A DNA stretch of 64,000 bases from positions 1,446,769 to 1,510,768 of the forward strand of contig JXTC01000001.1 in assembly GCA_002914845.1 (NCBI GenBank), written 5' to 3'. This document shows, in pieces, positions 48,104 through 59,382 of the stretch. This DNA comes from Trema orientale (taxonomy: Eukaryota; Streptophyta; Magnoliopsida; Rosales; Cannabaceae). The number at the start of each line of letters is the position of its first letter. The stretch's first letter is position 1. Below the pieces are notes generated by a model. It worked only from the letters and a program-made list of their open reading frames with translations. It was not told the DNA's origin and made no database searches. A program made the position numbers and the translations under genes.

Positions 48104-50487
48104 GTGGGGGAAGATCGACAATACAGGGGAAGATGACCAAGAGAGGATAGGGTAACGCCAAAATAGAGACTACTAAAGCCTTGACTCCTATTTCTTTCTC
48201 TAATGGAGTTATGGTATGGGGTGTGGTTTATGTGAGCCAATTGGTTATAATTCCATCAACACCTCATATCATATTTTAAAATCGGACGATCACAATAAAT
48301 GACTTTACATGTAGTGACCGGAGCAAAAAAAAAAAAAAAAATTTCAGAGGGGCAAAATCTATCCCCCTTTTTTTTTCTTTATATTTTTTCCCTTCAAATA
48401 GACTTATAATTGAGTAATATAATTTATGGCAATATAAAAATGATTGAAACACAAATGGTCAATTTAGACATAATTTAAATGATATTTTAAAGTGAAGTCT
48501 AAAGAAAAATTATTCATAGAAATATGGACAAGATTAACTATTTAATAATAATAGAAGTAAAGTTTAAAAATCATAAAATTCAATGGGAGAAATAAGGGGC
48601 ATTATTGAATTTTTTTTTATGAAATATGCGGATAAATTTTACATTATTAAAACTTAGGGGGCAAATGAAGGATCTAATTGAATATATTTATAAATAGTAG
48701 GGTAAAAATAAAAATTTTAAAAAGTTGAGGGGGCACAGACCCAAAGTGGCTTCTTTATGCATACATGGGGCTAAATTGGGCAGCTCTACTATATATAGGC
48801 ACCCATTGAGTTTTTTTTTTTTTTTTTTTTTTTAAAAAAAAAGCTCTAGCAGATAAAATATTGAGATTTTGAAATCCAATCAAATTAGGCTCAAAACAAT
48901 TGTTTGATCAAAATTTAGAATTCGAAAATATAACATGATTAAGAAACTGCTTCATTTCTTAGCTGTTTTATATATTTGAACTATCTTTGTATTTTGTTTA
49001 ACTAAAAAACGCTAACTTTCTTAATAATTTAGACTGTGAAAATATAACATGATTAAGAAATTACTTAATTTCTTAGTTGTTTTATATATTTAAACCATTT
49101 TTATATTTTATTCAACTAAAATATGCTAACATTTTTTTTATTAAAAAAAAAGGACACTAACTTTCTTGATATAGAATTATATTTTTGTCCTAATTAGAGT
49201 GTTTGGCAACGAGAATATAATAAAAAATGAGTCATTTGAACTATATATAAGAGCAAATGAGTCATTTGAATTATTTCGCAGGCTAATTTTTACCAAATCA
49301 TTGACTAATGTCTTTATAATCAAAATTTTTTTTTATATAATCTGAAACGCAAAATTTTTATTTGCTAAAATTAGAAAAACATGTTTTTTTTATATAATCA
49401 GAAACTCAAGGTTTTATTTTTCTCTAAAATTGAAAAACCCTAATTCTATATAAATTAAGACAAAAACTTCTAAAATATCAATTTTTAAAAAAATTTCCGC
49501 TACATTAGATGATAAATAAAAATTGGCAAACAAATATGATGCTTGATTAAAGAAAAGGCAGAACAAATTAAATAAGGTAACAAATAATTCTAATTAGGGT
49601 TACTGACATTATAAAATGAATCTGGCTTTTAACTTTTCTGCAAAATATATTCGCACTTATGAATTTCTGCAAATTAATATCCTGAAATTTATAATTCTTG
49701 CAAATTAATTCCTTGACTTTTTTTTGGCAAATTTGTATCATAGGCAAGTTAAAAGAAGCAAATAATCTTTTTTTACCTCTCATTCTAATTTTTTTCTTAA
49801 ATTAAATGTTAAATAAACTAATTTTATTAATGTTTAATAAGTTTTTATTGAGTAAATAAGGGTAGAATCTTTCTTTTATTATTAAAAACCAATTAATTAG
49901 GTATCAAAAGTACAAGTTTGTCGAAATTTTAAATATAAGGGTTTTAATTTGTAAAATTAAAAAATTAGAATATTAATTTGCAGGATTTCAAAAGTAAGAA
50001 TATTAATTTGCAGAAATTAAAAAACGAGATCAGTATTAATTTATATGAATTCAAAAGCAAAATGTTCTTCACAGAAAAGTTAAAAACCACTGTATTTTTA
50101 TGTCATCGTCCCTTCTAATTAATGTAAAAAATTCAGACAAATTAATTTTGGTGGGGCATAAAATAGTTTGATATATATCGGGTACTTCGAGATTCATATC
50201 CTTCATAATGATGACGATAATTTTGACGGGGCGATAGATAGATCGAGTACTTCCAGATTCGTACCCATAATGATGACGATAATAAAAATATAGTAAATAA
50301 ATAATTAAATCTTTTGGCAGGACTGAAGAGATGAGGGGGAAGGGTAATTATTTTAAGATTATATTGTATCTTATAGTTTCAATGCTCTTTGGCCTTAATT
50401 TGATAAACATTGATCTTGGATTTATTGCCAGCTACCTAAATAAACTGATTATACATTTTTGTGTAGTGTAATTAAGAGTAATACTAG
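48104..50487. other. AT-rich spacer with decayed repeats
   Basis: No gene seen. A tandem pair of about 114 bp (GAAAATATAACATGATTAAG at 48924 and 49038) is clear. Shorter diverged tandem pairs lie near 49320-49440 and 50170-50290. From 48313 to about 48760, GACCGGAGC and GGGGGCACAGACCCAAAGTGG resemble the ends of a decayed hAT-like element. Confidence 0.5.
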
Positions 50488-52860
50488 GGTTGCTAATATC
50501 TTAGACCAAAAACTTACACCACATGAGGTAACATTCATTTCAACCACATAAAACTCAAGTATTTAAAGGGATAAAATGGAAAATTTACACACAATGGCAA
50601 ACTTGTAAATAAGCATTTTTTGGATTAAATTAAACAAAATATCTAGAATTTAATAATAAGGTGCTATAGTTGCTGAAATTGCATAAAATGGGCCTCAAAA
50701 TTCCATCTTCTTCATGGGAGGGGCTCGAGAGAGAAAACTCTGCCGCCACCACACGCCATCTCCACCGGACTGATGCATCACCTCGCGCGGAAGAGCACTC
50801 ACCGACGATCAGAACCTGACTAGCCACGCTGGAATCAGAGCTCTAGTGGCTGAGATCGGAGACTCCGAAAATATTGGCAACCGTGAGATTTTCAGGCGAA
50901 ATTTTCGTCATCCGACGTCGGCTGCCCTCACCTCGCGCGGAAGAGCACTCACCGACGATCAGAACCTGACTAGCCACGCTGGAATCAGAGCTCTGGTGGC
51001 TGAGATCGGAGACTCCGAAAATATTGGCAACCGTGAGATTTTCAGGCGAAATTTTCGTCATCCGACGTCGGCTGACCTCCTCCAAGTGGCTTACGACTTA
51101 ACTCACTGCAGGTAAGATTTTTACTGTTTTGGCCGTTTTACCAAGTTTGTAAAAAGTGATATTTTCGTAATTATTTTTGTTAGGTAATTATTTTACCTGA
51201 GGTAGTATATGAGGTAAAAGAGAGTTAAAAATCATGAATAATTACGGTTGGTAGAAGTAAAATCAGTATCCAGAAGTGCGATAATTTTTAATTAAAAAAA
51301 GAGAATATTTTTCTAAATATTTACAAAAAGTGGTATTTATGTAATTTTTGGATTTCTGAGCTTAATTAATGCTCGGGACCTCGAAACTGAATTTTGACTT
51401 TGAATTTGGACTCAGTAAGGTCGAGAGACGAATTTTGATATAAAATACCACTATGTTTCGAAGTGGAACAAAAATTAGAATTTCGTCTCAAAAAATTATA
51501 CCGTTACGCGTGTTCCCACACTCAGACCCATTTTTGGTAAAGTATATGTCTAACCTAGTATTTTTGGGTGTTCTAAATTCAGTGGTGACCTCCATTTTAT
51601 ATAACCATTCAAGTCGACTTACCGGGATCCGGAAACTGCCATTCGAACACCTGAGTGACCAACAGGGGGATTCTAAGAGCGTCATTAGCCTGGTATTACT
51701 ACTATATCGAGGTAGGGGTTCGATTACCTAATTTTATAGCTTATTTATAAAAAATCGTAATTTTACGATGATTTAGAAAATCATTAAAACGTGATGGATT
51801 ATACTGGGATTAGACTCTATAGATTTTTATACATATTTTTACAATGTAATTGTGGGATAAATAGTGGTATGCTGCCCATGTTACAGTAAATCTCAGAATA
51901 ATGCTAAGTTGGATTTTTAAAGCATGATTTGATTATTAGATGTATGGTTATTATAAATGGTTACATGTTATACATACCATAGGATCACACACTTGAGTTC
52001 TATTATTGTATTATGGTATTTTAGATCGCTGGCGAGTTGCTGCAGTGCTAGGTGAGAGACTTAGGCCCCTGCGTAAGTTTTTGTTGATGCGCCTACGAGC
52101 AATATCAGGATACTGGGTACCTCTGCTACAGAGGTATTACAGGACTGTGATGGGAGGATGAGAGCTCACTTATTTACTTGTTAATGTATGATATGTACAA
52201 TAATGTGGTTTTGGATTTGGTTTTGAGTATGTGATTATTCTGGATACCAATGATTTATAAAGTTGATTTATAAATGGATTTAAAGATACTAACCATACAG
52301 GTTTGAGAAATTACATCCATTCAAAAAGGTAATTGAATTCCTACTGAGCATGTGAATGCTTATCCCCTTACTTTTTCCCTCTCAGGTAGTACTCGGTGTG
52401 ACTTTGAAAACTCGAGAGCAGAGTAGTGAGGAGCTGGTTACCTTACTGGGAATTGGTAACTATATATAATAAACTCTGTTATTTATCTTGGCTTGTATTA
52501 AACACTTAAGGGCCTATTTCACGGACTCGGTCTGTATAATTATTGTGTTGGATTGTGAGACTGCTAATAGTGATGTATGGTTTATTTTAATAAAATTCAT
52601 TAATAATCTACGTCTAATGATGATCACAAAACTGTAGAAATTTTACTTTAAAAATTATTTTTATAAATTTTTTAAAAACAGCTTTTGAATTTCCACTTGT
52701 GAAATTCTCTTTCTGTCACTGGTCCGGGGTTTGGGTCGTGACAAACCACTTCTTTTTTGAAAGTGGAACCACACTATTTAAAGTTATGTAACTAAAATGA
52801 TGCAACATCACTGGTATAAGTTTTTAGTACAAGATTTTGGTGTCCCAATTTTTACCCCGA
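50488..52860. mobile_element. MITE arms enclosing a non-coding LTR-like block
   Basis: The left arm (about 50488-50570, with GACCAAAAACTTACACCACA) is inverted relative to the right arm (about 52745-52860, whose complement reads GTACTAAAAACTTATACCAG). The block between them ends GGGTTTGGGTCGTGACA at 52742, a terminus like those of some plant gypsy LTRs. It has a poly(A)-signal-like TTTAATAAAATTC near 52588 but no pol gene. It is best read as a solo LTR inserted into a MITE; its left end was not fixed. Confidence 0.4.
50779..51076. repeat. 150-bp tandem duplication
   Basis: Units starting CACCTCGCGCGGAAGAGCAC at 50779 and 50929 are almost identical over ~147 bp. Since 150 is a multiple of three, reading frames stay open through both copies (for example GDSENIGNREIFRR twice), giving false ORFs on both strands. 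Confidence 0.9.
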
Positions 52861-53000
52861 AAATTAATTGTGCAGTATACCTATGTAAAGTATAATCAAA
52901 TCAAATAGGAGTTTTTTTTTTTTTTTTTCATTGCAAGAAAGCTAGCTAGGGGAGTTATTTAATTTTGATTATCATCCTGGGGTGTATATATATATATATA

Positions 53001-53219
53001 TGAGTTTGATTTAAATGGTTACAACAATATTTACCCATGGATGGTTACAATGGTTTAAGCCGTTAGATCTAATATCCTACGGTGGTGATTAGTTTGGTGG
53101 TTGGCCAAAAAAATTTAATGCTGACCAAAAAAATTTAATGCTATCACTACTTTTTTAAGTACCCATCCATGGTCACAAAAAAATTGTAAGTAACCATTGA
53201 GAAGTCTTCCATATATATA
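53001..53219. mobile_element. half copy of the (TA)n-associated MITE
   Basis: It matches the loop and right arm of 37559-38013 (GGTTACAACAATATTTACCC, GGCCGTTAGATCTAAT-like, GGTGGTGATTAGTTTGGTGG, CCATTGAGAAGTC). The left arm is missing. It is also bounded by TA repeats on both sides (52985-53000 and 53221-53224). A short internal duplication of AAAAAAATTTAATGCT is present. Confidence 0.78.
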
Positions 53220-53300
53220 TATATGTTCTATTCAATCAGGACCGTCCATTTAAATAAGAAACAACGTGACGAAGTACATGTATTTCATCAATGCTCTATA

Positions 53301-53907
53301 TGGGCGGAGCCAACATCTTATTTCAGGACAGACGTAAGGCAAAAAATTTAAACAAAATAAAAGTACAAAAAATAACAGTTGACGAGTTTTCATACTTGAA
53401 GTCGTTGCATAATAGTTCTTTTGTCAATAGCATATTACCATAGAAAAATTCTTAGATTGAAATTGATGTATGGGTTTTGTGTTTTAACTGAAACATGCCA
53501 TTATTTTTAATTATCCATTATCAGTTGGATCCAATTATTTATAAGTTTTTTGAGCTGAGACAACATAAACATGAGAAAAATAGGTTGAGTGGCATTTTGT
53601 GGTGGTTGGTCTTTTTATTTTATCAGCTTTTCTGAAAAAGAAACTACTATCACTCTAGGATTTCTTTAAAAGTATCTATCTATAAAAATATCCTATAAAC
53701 ATTTAATTTTTTTTGGTCCAAATTTTGTCTTAGAAGTTAAGGACTTAGTGGGAGTATGGGTAGAAATTTGAAGTTTTAGGGGGGCATGTTTATAAGTTTA
53801 GGAGTTTTAGGGAGGAAAGTACCTATTTCTTTTATATGTTACACACAAACTTTATATATCCAAAAATTGGGGGGCACTCTGACTCAGCTGCATGTGGTTC
53901 CCGCCCA
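53301..53907. mobile_element. hAT-like MITE relic
   Basis: It begins TGGGCGGAGCCAACATC. The complement of its right end begins TGGGCGGGAACCACATG. A GGGGGGCACTCT run precedes the right end, as in CAGTGGCGGAGCC-type hAT families. No transposase, and no clean 8-bp duplication, so this is weaker than the 35523 element. Confidence 0.45.
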
Positions 53908-55951
53908 TGTATAGTTGGATATCTTTATAATCTTTTGACTGGAAACGACACTAGCTAGTATTTGATTGATTTTATTAAGAGATAATTGATTCAGCCTGAG
54001 CTGAGTGGGGACCAAAAAAATATTGTCATTGTAAGTTGAAAACAAAAAAAAAACTTGGTTAGAGTAGTAAACGACACTAATGGGACATGAATTCCTTAAT
54101 CCCGTCAAAATTGATTTGACCAAATTAATGGTGCGTTTACTAATAACTAATCGCAGTTGGCGTTTATCCTTGGCGCCTGATCTATTAATTGATTCGTAAC
54201 GCAGCAGCCGGCATCACCAGACATTGGCTCAAAAATTCTAGTTTCAGCAACTTCAGTAGATATAAACGTTCGTCGTTTTTCAGCAATTGATCTTGAGTTA
54301 TCATAATTTAATTTATACGTATATATTTATAAAAATAATTGTTAAGGACATGCGCTAGTAAAATTCTTCTAACAAAACCTTTTAAAAAAATCTTCTAATT
54401 AACAAAAAGAATAATATAACATCACGACTACAAACAGATAGACACAAATGAAAGCCAATTAATCCTTTCTTTTTTTTTCCTACGGATAGCATCGTTACGG
54501 GCCTTCCAATAATTTTTTTAATTTTTTATGACACCTAATTAATTAGGGTCAATTGCAATTTGTCCATTCTCTGTCTAGCTAATTAATCAATTGCATTGAC
54601 CAAATGGCCAACGAATGAAGATGCATGCCTGGCTGCTTATCCAGAATCCAGATATTAAGATACGGTGTTTTAATATGTCAACTAGACAAACTGTCCACGT
54701 CCATGCCTAGTACCGACAAAAGTAAGAAAATTACCATTAGAAAGAAAAAAAAATGTGTGGTGTTTAATTAGAAACTACCCACTAATAAACCATGATTTTT
54801 TTAATTTATATAGTGTTAAGTACAATATAAAAATGCCTCTCAAAATTAAATCAAAATCATTTCAGCAATACTAAAAGATACCACTAGTAATTGACGCCAG
54901 ATATTGTTAAGCGATATCAAGTCTCAAAATATAGAAATCACTGATACTTGGGTGGTAATTAAGTCCACTTGTGTCCTTGTACGTACAAGAAGTCGAATGT
55001 GGGTTTGAGTAGCTAGGACCTCCACGATAGTCAAAACATACAAGTATACGAGTAAATCCACTGAGGATTATTTATATGACTCAGAGAGAGAGAGCTATAC
55101 ACACTAAAATTATAGGCATATACCACCCATTACCCAAACGTATATATCCATTTCAAAAAAATCAGCAAAAGAAATTATTGAAAAGCAAGAAACAATTATT
55201 GATTGATTTGCGCGTCAATTATGGGCTATCGTTGTAGAATAATCTATCAAATAATGGACTACGTGAACTAATTATTGCTTTTTGATTCACTGTACTTTAT
55301 TCTAAAGGTTTTACCTATCAAGCACACCAAATTAAATTGCATATAGAACAAGAAAGGGAGTGGGATTGGGACCAAATTGCAAAGTCTTCTCCCAATCCCC
55401 AGTTCCCATGCGGTATCTGCATGACGTGAAACCCGATCCTATAAATTGATTGCCATCCTAAAAAAGTAATATCGGCGACTTTCGCTCGTAAGTGTTACAC
55501 GCGATTCAAAAAAATAAAATAAAATAAAATATAAAAAACAACTAAATAAAAAAAAAAACCGTGGTGTTCTCCGAATTGCGTGTCTAATTCTTCAGTGTGC
55601 ACCATTTTGAAATTGAATTACGTGTGACTGTGTGAGAAAATATTTTACTATGTTACGTTACTAGTGTTAGAATCTGTTAAATACAATTTTGAAATTTAAC
55701 GTCAAATAATTTAGCATTAACATTTTTATAATTTACGAAATTAGATATCATATGGATCGATGATCAAATAATAGATTTCTAACTTGGTAACAAACCCTAG
55801 CGTAGCATTAATAACTTAATCAAGCGCATCGCCAGATCACGAGGCCGGTCGGCCAACCAAACATATATACGTTTATATATACACATATATGCCAATCTAG
55901 TATTAGTACTGAGTACACTCCGAAAGAAAAATTGGTGATAACTGATAAGAT
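53908..55951. other. AT-rich spacer and UGT promoter
   Basis: No gene seen. A TATA-like TTTATATATAC lies at 55872-55882, about 75-80 bp before the UGT start codon, and is a reasonable core promoter. Confidence 0.45.
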
Positions 55952-57382
55952 ATGGCACCACGTCCATCCACAGTACCCCAGGTAGTCATCTTCCCTTTCA
56001 TGGCTCAAGGCCACACTCTTCCATTACTAGACCTCTCTAAAGCTCTTTCCTCCAAACAAATCAACGTTACCATCATAACAACTCCTTCCAACGCCAAATC
56101 CATCCTTGACCACGTGTCCAAACACCCCAACATCCGCCTCATCGAGCTTCCCTTCCCCACCGCTGATGGCGTCCCACGTGGCTGTGAAAACACCTCCCAA
56201 CTCCCCTCCATGGAGTACCACGCCCCTTTCCTCATGGCCACGAAACGACTCCGAAAGCCCTTCGAACGGGTCTTAAACGACATGAAAGAGTCTCAGTCCC
56301 TTCCTCTTTGTGTCGTTTCGGACTTCTTCTTGGGCTTTACCCAACCCGTTTGCCAATCTTTCGGGATCCCGAGGCTGGTTTTTCACGGCATGGGTGTTCT
56401 CCCCATGGCTATATGCAAAGCCTCTTGGGTCCATAAACCGAATCCGGATCCGGATTCGGGTCACATAGACTTGCCCGGGTTAAAGCTCCCGTTTGTTTTG
56501 ACAGCTTCGGATTTGCCCCATGAAGTGGTTAACTCGTCGGATCTTAACGACCCGATGTCTCAGTTCCTGGAAGAGGTCGGAGACGCTGATGTCAACAGCT
56601 GGGGGGTTATAGTCAACAGTTTCGAGGACCTTGAATTGGGTCGGGTTTCGTATTTCGAATCTTTCTATAAAAATGGAGCCAGAGCTTGGTGTATCGGGCC
56701 TCTTAACCTGCACGACGAAGACGTTAACACTCAAAACGCGCCGTTTGGGTCTACTAACGTGATGAAATGGCTCAAAGAACACGAGTCCAGATCTGGGTCG
56801 GTGTTATACGTGTCGTTCGGGTCTCAAGCTGACGTGTCAGACGCTCAGCTAGACGAGGTCGGTCTCGGGTTGGTGGAGTCCGGGGTTCAATTTATTTGGG
56901 TAGTGAGATCGACGACCTGGAGCCCGCCAAACGACATGAAAGAGAGACTAGACGACAGGAGAGGACTGATCGTGTCGGATTGGGTTGATCAGCGGCGGAT
57001 ATTGTCCCACGTGTCCATCGGGGGGTTCCTGAGCCACTGCGGGTGGAACTCGGTTCTGGAAAGCTTGTCGGTCGGGGTGCCGATCCTGGCTTGGCCGATG
57101 ATGGCGGAGCAGGCGCTGAACGCGAGGGTCGTCGTTGACGGGCTCGGGGCGGGCGTTCGGGTCAGGAATCAAGGGGTGGCGGGTGGGTCCGGAAACGGCG
57201 TCGTTTCGTGGAAGGCGATTAGCAAAGGCGTGAGGGAGTTGATGGGAGAGGGAGAGAAGGGAACGAGCGCCAGAGAGAGAGCTCGGGTCTTGGGAGGCGT
57301 CGCTCGCCGGGCGGTGGAAGAAGGCGGTTCGTCGTATAAAACACTTGATGAGCTCTTACAGAAGCTGCAATGTCAGTGTTGA
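55952..57382 (+). CDS. UGT90A-like UDP-glycosyltransferase
   Basis: An intact, intronless 476-residue family-1 glycosyltransferase, the usual plant UGT length. The N-terminal acceptor domain has VVIFPFMAQGH with catalytic His21, and the partner Asp124 in CVVSDFFLGF. RAWCIGPLNLHD is near residue 244-255 and SVLYVSFGSQAD at 283-294. The 44-residue PSPG sugar-donor box spans Trp344 to Gln387 (WVDQRRILSH through WPMMAEQ); the final Gln favours UDP-glucose. Among families I recall, UGT90A (for example At2g16890) fits best, and the box is close to the frameshifted copy at 43192-44720. Acceptor unknown, probably a phenolic or similar metabolite. A Tat-type retrotransposon begins 325 bp past the stop codon. 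Confidence 0.93.
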   Translation: MAPRPSTVPQVVIFPFMAQGHTLPLLDLSKALSSKQINVTIITTPSNAKSILDHVSKHPNIRLIELPFPTADGVPRGCENTSQLPSMEYHAPFLMATKRLRKPFERVLNDMKESQSLPLCVVSDFFLGFTQPVCQSFGIPRLVFHGMGVLPMAICKASWVHKPNPDPDSGHIDLPGLKLPFVLTASDLPHEVVNSSDLNDPMSQFLEEVGDADVNSWGVIVNSFEDLELGRVSYFESFYKNGARAWCIGPLNLHDEDVNTQNAPFGSTNVMKWLKEHESRSGSVLYVSFGSQADVSDAQLDEVGLGLVESGVQFIWVVRSTTWSPPNDMKERLDDRRGLIVSDWVDQRRILSHVSIGGFLSHCGWNSVLESLSVGVPILAWPMMAEQALNARVVVDGLGAGVRVRNQGVAGGSGNGVVSWKAISKGVRELMGEGEKGTSARERARVLGGVARRAVEEGGSSYKTLDELLQKLQCQC

Positions 57383-57707
57383 CTGACCGTTGACTGTTGA
57401 CTTCCACCCCTGAATATATACGCCGTAAAAAAGCTGCTGAATGTACTTTTTCTTTTTTTACTGTTTAAAACGTAAATTTTACTATCCAATTTCATATTTT
57501 AATAATATAATAAATCACGTTAAAATTCAATCTACGTCTCGAGGATGATAATAGACGTGTGCAAAAAATAAGGTAAGAAATAGTACACTAGCATTTATCT
57601 ACGATCTACATAACTGTGGATGAAGTGATTCAGGGACCATTCGTTGTCAAACCATCTTGACGATTTTTTTTCTTATTTATATATTGGACAAATGTGTTTT
57701 TAATTTC

Positions 57708-58518
57708 TGTTGGTGTGGATTTTAGTCCGTGAACCAACGCGCGCCACGCGCCCTTGAGTGGTTCTTCATCAAGAGGAGCCAAAATCCATATTTAATGTAG
57801 GTGTGGTCCGTACAATCTTGAAAAAGGTTATGCCTAGACTTTTCGCCAACTAGTAATTGGTGGTACCGGTGTGGTACCTGCCAAATCTCCTCATCGGAAA
57901 GGTAGTTAGTAGCATATTAGACGGAGTATTCAATGGAACAGTGATCCAATAATAAATGGACGATGATGAGAGGAGAAAGGGGAAAAAAGGACAAATAGAG
58001 TTTTAGAGATTTGTGGCGGCTTACCTCTTTCAGGCGATTACGAGGTTATTTATAGTGGCTTTGTGGTCCCCCAAAAGTTAGGGTTGATTCCCACGTGTCC
58101 CCAAAAAGATAAAAAAGAATCTCACCTACCCGCTTGTACGGACGTGAGTATGTGATTGGGCCAGGTGTCAGCTTCTCCTGGGTTCACGTCCTGTATCCAT
58201 CCCCTTGGTCGGGGTTATACCGCTATATTGATGGTCGGCTATTTCTCGGTTCTCTGGCCTTTCGCTCAAGGTTCGTGGTCGGCACGAAGCATAAAATCCG
58301 ACCAATGCGGCTTTCTTTCTTGGTAACCCAGATTGAGTCGTGGCTAGTTGGTTTCTTTTTTAGACTTGCTCGGCTATTCTCAGGTCGTAGCCTCAATCTC
58401 TAATCAGCTCGGTCGTCTTGCAGGATACGATGTTGTTTATAGTCTATACCACGACACGTCGTTTTCAACATGACATACGTGTCGTTTTCTGATTTATTTG
58501 GAGAAATTACCATCAACA
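57708..58518 (-). repeat. 3' LTR of Tat-lineage Ty3/gypsy element
   Basis: On the minus strand a purine tract (CTTGGGGGGCAGA, 58531-58519) is followed by TGTTGATGGTAATTTC, a good LTR start. The proposed end is CCACACCAACA at 57708, giving matched TGTTG...CAACA termini and about 811 bp. A TATA-like ACTATAAATAACC on the minus strand lies near 58047-58060. The right end is well supported; the left end is a best guess, as the partner LTR is outside the window. Confidence 0.55.
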
Positions 58519-59382
58519 TCTGCCCCCCAAGTTCTTGTCGCGACCTGCTCGGAGCGGGAACTTTGTCATTTGTTCGGCTTTTCAGGTGCTCTGCGTTTAT
58601 GGGCAGTTGCTCGGCTAGTTTGAGTCTACTCGTCCGCATGAGCGTGTCTGGCAGTCGGTATGGGTCATGTTAAGGGGCAGTCTGTTAGGATTCTTTCAAT
58701 CTTTATAATCATGGATAAGCCTCAATCGTGGCATTGCTCTTTTCTCGGGAAGGCGCAATATGTAGGGTGTTCGACTCAGTCGGCGCGTGTTCCATACGCA
58801 CTTAATCGTCTCCGTCCGCATAGCCTTCAATTTTATCCTACGGTTAGTATCTTCTCCCGCCCTTTATGAGGAATGCGAGGAGTCATCCTTTGTGGTTTAA
58901 ACTCTCTGCGATCATCTGCCAATACATGTCGGCTTCCTTTGATCTAAGGGTCGCATCGTTTCGTTATCTTGGCCCATAATTATGCCCTTTTTTCCTCTCT
59001 GTTTTTACTTTACTTTCGCCCCGTTTTTATTTTCGGACTATCTAAGGCCCTCTTCCCTTTCATTGTCCCTTGTTTCAGACTTCTTTAAGCAGCTTCTCTC
59101 GGGTGACAATTTGTTCCTTCCCTTTCTCAGCGATTCCTTAACATTTTCCTTACAATTTGTTCCCTAATCGAGATTTTAATTCCTGCGTTTTCGCAGTTTT
59201 CTGTTCAGGGACTCCACTCGCATTCTTTCTACTCCGGTGTTTCGGTCATTTCCGTTTGGTAAGTTTCCGGGTTTTAAAACCCAGATTTCTTCCTTCTCCT
59301 TTCTCTTTTCTTTTGGTTTCCTTTACTTTCTTTTTGGAGTTTCGGGTTCTTTGGGGGTTTCGCCTGGTCGGAGAGAAGACAG

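Noticed and set aside
50843..51115. Frames with a repeated GDSENIGNREIFRR-type peptide on both strands
   Set aside because: They result from a 150-bp tandem duplication that preserves frame; no known domain, and both strands are equally open.
58134..59340. Several short plus-strand frames upstream of the antisense ORF
   Set aside because: They lie in the LTR and the C/T-rich leader; no domain and no conserved start.
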